A DNA stretch of 19,503 nt, from the NCBI GenBank assembly GCA_035354435.1, contig DAOQAY010000045.1:1-19503 (forward strand), read 5' to 3'. This document shows positions 15,992 to 19,503 of this stretch, piece after piece. A program made the translations under genes and the position numbers. The notes under the pieces are model-generated. The model saw nothing but the letters and a program-made list of their open reading frames with translations, did not search any database and had not been told where the DNA came from. This stretch comes from JAKLDO01 sp035354435 (GTDB lineage Bacteria; UBP6; UBA1177). Numbering within the stretch: the first letter of the stretch is position 1; every line of letters begins with the position of its first letter.

Positions 15992-16876
15992 ATGAAAGGT
16001 ATGCTGATGTTTTTGTGCGTTTTAATGAGCTGCATGTCTCTAAAAGCCCAGCTTGTTGTTGCAAGCCCTACCACTGATGCGGAAATTCAGGCTCAGACCC
16101 TTTTAATGTCACAGCTTGCTTTTCGGGAGCAGATCAAGGAATATCAGTATTATCTCGAATATATTTCACAGTTTACAGAAATTATTGCATCAATCAGAAA
16201 CACAACGGCAGCAATGAAGGATATTTCAAAAATCGGGAAAGCTTTAAAAGAAAAATCAGCAGAAGAATGGCTGAAAGATGTTGAGGCAGGTCTTTCTACT
16301 GTAATGCCGGAATATTCTGAAATGAAAACTGAACTTACCGGAAAAGCCGGAGATTTAATGAAAAGCAGCTATTCTGAATATGTTCTAAAATGGGACAGTA
16401 ATACTAAAAATTATCATGAACTGCTGGTAAAAAATTATGAAAATCATGTAATGTTTCCGGAGCTTTATCCATCAGCCTCTAAATTAGGAAAGAATTTTGG
16501 AAAAGAAGAAAGCGCTCAGAAGATAGTGCATAAAGCATGGATGGAATCGGGACTGGAATATGAAATAAAAGATGACATTATAAGAAAAAACACATTTAAA
16601 AAGTATTATGATGAATATTTGAAGCAGGCAAAATCAAATAATAATATTGAAGCCTTAGGACTTGCAAACATATTACAGGCCCAGTATTTAAGTGCTGAAA
16701 CTCTTGAACATTTAAAAAAAAACTCGGATGTCACGGCAATGAAAGAGCAGTTTGAAAAAGATGCACAGGATTCTTATGGAGAAATGATAATTAAGTTGCT
16801 AAAAGAAAGCGGAGGAAAAAATAAACCGGATAAAGAAAAAGGGATTTTCGGTCTTGAAAAGAGTAATGAAAGATGA
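15992..16876 (+). CDS. Secreted helical protein resembling VirB5/TrbJ of type IV secretion systems
   Basis: A 294-residue protein with a signal peptide (MKGMLMFLCVLM ... SLKA, likely cut after Ala19) and a mature part that is nearly all helical and Gln/Glu/Lys-rich. The segment just after the signal (TDAEIQAQTLLMSQLAFR, then EYQYYLEYISQF) and a late helix pair (ANILQAQYLSAETLEHL) resemble VirB5/TrbJ, the minor pilus-tip component of conjugative type IV secretion. This is a pattern-based guess; sequence conservation in that family is weak. Support comes from the neighbour: the next gene, overlapping by 4 bp (ATGA), is a lytic transglycosylase like VirB1, which commonly partners VirB5. No other secretion genes are visible. 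It could instead be an unrelated periplasmic coiled-coil protein. Start chosen by GCGGAG 7 nt upstream and the signal peptide. Confidence 0.6.
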   Translation: MKGMLMFLCVLMSCMSLKAQLVVASPTTDAEIQAQTLLMSQLAFREQIKEYQYYLEYISQFTEIIASIRNTTAAMKDISKIGKALKEKSAEEWLKDVEAGLSTVMPEYSEMKTELTGKAGDLMKSSYSEYVLKWDSNTKNYHELLVKNYENHVMFPELYPSASKLGKNFGKEESAQKIVHKAWMESGLEYEIKDDIIRKNTFKKYYDEYLKQAKSNNNIEALGLANILQAQYLSAETLEHLKKNSDVTAMKEQFEKDAQDSYGEMIIKLLKESGGKNKPDKEKGIFGLEKSNER

Positions 16877-17415
16877 TCGTGTTTTTTGTGCTGTCCATGT
16901 TTTTTTCCGCTATTGATGAAGATATTGCAGATCAAATTCATAAAAAATATTCAAGAAACATAATTCAGGCTGTAGAAAAATATCCATACATAAATTCAAA
17001 AGGAGAGAAATTACAAATATCTCAGGCACTTATTAAAGCAATAATTTATCAGGAGTCTCTTGGAATACCGAATGCAAAGAGTCATGCCGGAGCAAAAGGG
17101 CTGACACAGATAATGCCGCAAACGGCAAAAATACTGAAATGTGATTACGACAGGCTGGATCAACCGGGGCTTGCTATTGACTGTTCAGTCAGATTTCTTG
17201 CCGCTTTGCTGACTTACAACAAAGGAGATCTTATAAAATCGCTTTCAGGATATAACGGCGGAACATACTCAACGGAAACAAGAGCTACAGAAACTAATGG
17301 GCTTCTGGCAGGCAGAATTTATAACAACAATGAAACAAAAAATTATGTTGTAAGCGTTCTGAAATGGTTTGAATGGTTTAAAAAGAATGTAAAATCGGAT
17401 CTTCCAATAAAATAA
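16873..17415 (+). CDS. Secreted lytic transglycosylase (SLT domain, VirB1-like)
   Basis: A 180-residue lysozyme-like enzyme that cleaves the glycan strand of peptidoglycan by forming 1,6-anhydro-muramyl ends. A short hydrophobic signal (MIVFFVLSMFFSA) directs it to the periplasm. The SLT domain shows IIYQES with the catalytic Glu61, then AKGLTQIMPQTA (74-85), and SGYNGG (125-130); the family's order and spacing are kept. Two Cys (Cys90, Cys104) flank a loop and could form a disulfide. The start codon overlaps the previous stop (ATGA), so the pair is translationally coupled and probably works together in making a wall opening for an envelope structure (inference). It could also be a general cell-wall remodelling enzyme. 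Confidence 0.9.
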   Translation: MIVFFVLSMFFSAIDEDIADQIHKKYSRNIIQAVEKYPYINSKGEKLQISQALIKAIIYQESLGIPNAKSHAGAKGLTQIMPQTAKILKCDYDRLDQPGLAIDCSVRFLAALLTYNKGDLIKSLSGYNGGTYSTETRATETNGLLAGRIYNNNETKNYVVSVLKWFEWFKKNVKSDLPIK

Positions 17416-17416
17416 C

Positions 17417-17444
17417 TTCAAAAGAAACAGTGTATTAGTATAAT
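17417..17444 (+). promoter_or_regulatory. Probable sigma70-type promoter for LamG lipoprotein gene
   Basis: A perfect TATAAT (17439-17444) with a weak -35 TTCAAA (17417-17422) at 16-bp spacing, immediately after the transglycosylase stop. It would give a leader of about 33 nt to the ATG at 17484. Confidence 0.5.
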
Positions 17445-17483
17445 TCCCATCAGTATTGAAATTTTAAACGCATGGAGGTTTTT

Positions 17484-19409
17484 ATGTTTTTAAGAGCGGT
17501 TCCATTTTTATCGGTTTTATTTTTTCTGCAGATTTTTTTATTTACCGGCTGTGATGCGGCAAACACAAAAAGAACAAGTCCTGTAACAGACAGCGATTCT
17601 GCAACAGATGAAGACTTGCTTAATGATGCGGAAGATCAGGATTCTTTGCAGAATGATGCTGTGTTAATCGACGACGATGCTATTTCAGAAAACTGTGGAA
17701 ATAATATTATAGAATCTCCTGAACTTTGTGACGGAAATGTTAAAAATTGTGTTGATATTGATTCTGCTGCATATATTTCAGGAAAGGCTAAGTGTGATAA
17801 AACTTGCATGAAATGGGACACCTCCACATGTGAAGAAAATCCTTATGAATGTGGAAATATTGTTGTTGAAGGAACGGAGGTGTGTGACGGAAATGTAAAA
17901 AACTGTACTGAAATAGATGCAGACAAATATATCGCCGGAAAAGCGAAATGTCTTGAAAATTGTTCAGGTTTTGACACGGCAACATGTGAAGAAAAAGAAA
18001 TTCCCGATGAAGATACAGGTGACACAGGAAACACTGGTGACACAGGAAACACTGGTGACACAGGAAATACAGGTGACACAGGAAATACTGGTGACACAGG
18101 AAATACTGGCGACACTGGAAATACTGGCGACACTGGAAACACTGGCGACACAGGAAATACTGGCGACACAGGAAATACTGGCGACACTGGAAACACTGGC
18201 GACACAGGTAACACAGGTAACACTGGTAACACAGGAAATACTGGCGACACTGGACCGTGTGGTTCGGTAAGTTTTGATGGATCAACCGGATATATCGAAG
18301 TTGTTCATAACGCTCTTCTTAATTTAACAGGTGACTGGACAATTGAAGCATGGTTTATGCAGTATGCTACTGACGGTCAGGCTCCCATAATTAGAAAAGG
18401 AAATATTGGAACAGCACCGGCCTATTATCTTTACGGATATGAATATCAGCTTTTTTTCCCAAGTAATGCATATGGCGGATACTACTATGATGCAAGTAAC
18501 AATGAGGCTGCCACAGCAGCAACAGAGTTTGAGATAAATAAGTGGTATCATGTCGCAGTTGTAAAGACTTCGACAAATTTGAAAATTTTTGTCAACGGTG
18601 TTCTTGAAACTACCGAAACCACCTCATACAATCCTTTGAATAATACTGAAAATCTTTTTTTCGGCTCAAGAAGGTCAAGTACGGCTTCATATCTGGATGG
18701 GCTTATTGATGAGGTGAGAATTTCTTCAACCGCCAGATATTCTTCAACATTCACTCCTGCCAAGAGATTTTCTTCTGATGCCGGTACAATCGGATTATGG
18801 CATTTTGAGGAAACGAGCGGAACCACAGCTGACAATGCTACAGGAACCTCAGCACTTGATGGAACTCTCAAAGGCGGCGCAAGCTGGACTAATCAATGTG
18901 TTGACAGTTTCGTTGCCCCGATTCCGGAGATAGTTGATGTTATCGGAACTGCCGAAACAAATTCAGTGGGGACAAGCAGAATGAGAGGCAATTTCTATTC
19001 GGCAACAACTGCAAAAACACTAACAGAAATAGAGGCTTATCTCAGTCTGCCGGACACAGGAGCTACAATTTATTATGATGTTTTTGAATCAACAACGCTA
19101 AACGGTACTTACACACACAAAATATCTTATACTGTTCCATTTACTCTCGGCGGAGAATCTTTTTACAGCTCAGGAGCTGTTTCGGTTGCACTCGAAGCGG
19201 GCAAATTTTACTATATCGGAGTGCGCTGGGGAACAGAATCGGTGACTTATTATTATGATACTACCCCTTCACAAAGTTATACTACCAACTTCGGATCATG
19301 GAGTATAGGCATGAGCAATGCAATTACCGGAAGCACAATGCCGACAAGTTTCACTTATTCCGCCACTCAGATAACTAATTCATATTATCAGAGAATTACA
19401 ACAAAATAG
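17484..19409 (+). CDS. Lipoprotein with Cys-rich repeats, long GDTGNT repeat stalk and LamG-like domain
   Basis: I choose ATG 17484 (641 residues) because GGAGG lies 5 nt upstream; the ATG at 17472 precedes that ribosome site. A lipoprotein signal ends in LFTGC (Cys23). An Asp/Ser-rich acidic linker follows (31-68), then two six-cysteine repeats (71-116 and 123-168) starting CGN..(I/V)(V/E)E and containing CDGNVKNC. Next is a GDTGNT repeat (about 179-257). A LamG/concanavalin-like jelly roll (about 259-430; VSFDGSTGYIEV, WTIEAWF, KWYHVAVVK, GLIDEVRIS, IGLWHFEE) is typical of sugar- or protein-binding domains. The last about 200 residues form a Tyr/Thr/Ser-rich, probably beta-sandwich region that I cannot name. 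The whole suggests an outer-membrane-anchored, stalked surface binding protein. Ligand unknown. Confidence 0.9.
   Translation: MFLRAVPFLSVLFFLQIFLFTGCDAANTKRTSPVTDSDSATDEDLLNDAEDQDSLQNDAVLIDDDAISENCGNNIIESPELCDGNVKNCVDIDSAAYISGKAKCDKTCMKWDTSTCEENPYECGNIVVEGTEVCDGNVKNCTEIDADKYIAGKAKCLENCSGFDTATCEEKEIPDEDTGDTGNTGDTGNTGDTGNTGDTGNTGDTGNTGDTGNTGDTGNTGDTGNTGDTGNTGDTGNTGDTGNTGNTGNTGNTGDTGPCGSVSFDGSTGYIEVVHNALLNLTGDWTIEAWFMQYATDGQAPIIRKGNIGTAPAYYLYGYEYQLFFPSNAYGGYYYDASNNEAATAATEFEINKWYHVAVVKTSTNLKIFVNGVLETTETTSYNPLNNTENLFFGSRRSSTASYLDGLIDEVRISSTARYSSTFTPAKRFSSDAGTIGLWHFEETSGTTADNATGTSALDGTLKGGASWTNQCVDSFVAPIPEIVDVIGTAETNSVGTSRMRGNFYSATTAKTLTEIEAYLSLPDTGATIYYDVFESTTLNGTYTHKISYTVPFTLGGESFYSSGAVSVALEAGKFYYIGVRWGTESVTYYYDTTPSQSYTTNFGSWSIGMSNAITGSTMPTSFTYSATQITNSYYQRITTK
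17694..17987 (+). repeat. Tandem duplicated six-cysteine module
   Basis: Two copies of about 48 codons in the LamG lipoprotein. Cysteine spacing is identical in both (11, 7, 15, 4 and 8 residues between successive Cys). The DNA around the shared CDGNVKNC is nearly identical, pointing to an internal duplication. The opening resembles the Cys-rich repeats common in myxobacterial surface proteins. Confidence 0.85.
18018..18254 (+). repeat. 18-bp tandem repeat encoding (GDTGNT)n
   Basis: Eleven consecutive 18-bp units of type ggYgacacWggWaaYacW, then three 9-bp GNT units and a final GDTG, 237 bases in all. The peptide is invariant, while third codon positions vary (ggt/ggc/gga, aca/act, aat/aac). 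It forms a flexible or extended acidic stalk between the Cys-rich modules and the LamG domain. Confidence 0.97.
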
Positions 19410-19471
19410 TTCCCGAGATCACCGCAATTTTTAATTAACTATAGTAAATATTTGAAAGTTAAAAAATTTTC

Positions 19472-19499
19472 TTGATTTTGCTTTGCCGCGCAATATTAT
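19472..19499 (+). promoter_or_regulatory. Possible promoter for a gene beyond the right edge
   Basis: TTGATT (19472-19477), a 16-bp spacer and TATTAT (19494-19499) in the 94 non-coding bases after the LamG lipoprotein. No ribosome site or start codon is reached before the window ends. Confidence 0.4.
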
Positions 19500-19503
19500 C
19501 TAA

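Noticed and set aside
17843..18250. Minus-strand open frame encoding a perfect (SPVFPV)n repeat protein
   Set aside because: It is the antisense reading of the GDTGNT repeat; an 18-bp repeat without stops is open on several frames. The plus-strand gene has a lipobox, ribosome site and recognisable domains.
18018..18254. Possible CRISPR-like array
   Set aside because: Units are contiguous with no unique spacers, and the pattern is explained by the encoded peptide repeat.
1..19503. tRNA, rRNA, insertion sequence or phage attachment site marking transfer of the R-M locus
   Set aside because: I looked for cloverleaf-like stems, transposase motifs and flanking direct repeats and saw none; the left border of the locus is outside the window.

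Overview
The window is about 19.5 kb of low-GC, gene-dense bacterial DNA. It has almost no intergenic space and no RNA genes, insertion sequences or CRISPR that I can see. A run of 100 Ns (1731-1830) shows it comes from a scaffolded draft assembly. Lipobox signal peptides, a NagZ-type recycling enzyme and a lytic transglycosylase point to a diderm (Gram-negative-type) bacterium. The Asp/Thr/Gly-rich lipoproteins carry thrombospondin type-3 calcium repeats, VWA, LamG and Cys-rich 'CGN..E.CDG' repeats. That style is common in Myxococcota and other former Deltaproteobacteria and in several uncultured lineages. The rpsO-pnp-dut order fits such a group, but I cannot name the taxon.

Region 1 (1-5412, + strand) is a type I restriction-modification locus cut by the window edge. 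It holds the 3' part of hsdS with a long C-terminal extension, a SEC-C zinc-motif protein, an AlbA_2/Schlafen-like ATP-binding regulator interrupted by the gap, and a complete hsdR. The four genes are joined by a 4-bp overlap, a 4-nt gap and a 0-nt gap, so they look like one translationally coupled operon. hsdM is probably just upstream, outside the window.

Region 2 (5427-10086, + strand) is housekeeping: rdgB (ITP/XTP pyrophosphatase), nagZ (peptidoglycan recycling), then a clear sigma70-type promoter and rpsO-pnp-dut. The 3' end of pnp overlaps the 5' end of dut in another frame.

Region 3 (10087-15818, - strand) holds a VWA/TSP3 surface lipoprotein gene with its own promoter. Upstream of it is a yqeY-GH13 operon encoding a small GatB/YqeY protein and a 1177-residue cytoplasmic alpha-amylase-family enzyme. 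dut and the VWA gene meet stop codon to stop codon with no bases between them.

Region 4 (15992-19409, + strand) starts from a divergent promoter pair. It encodes a secreted VirB5/TrbJ-like helical protein coupled to a VirB1-like lytic transglycosylase. A LamG lipoprotein gene with a long GDTGNT tandem repeat follows under its own promoter. A further promoter at the right edge probably serves a gene outside the window.

The least ordinary parts are the Panacea/SocA-like extension on HsdS together with two passenger genes inside the R-M operon, and the orphan VirB5/VirB1-like pair beside a repeat-rich lipoprotein. No wholly new system can be proven from this sequence alone.
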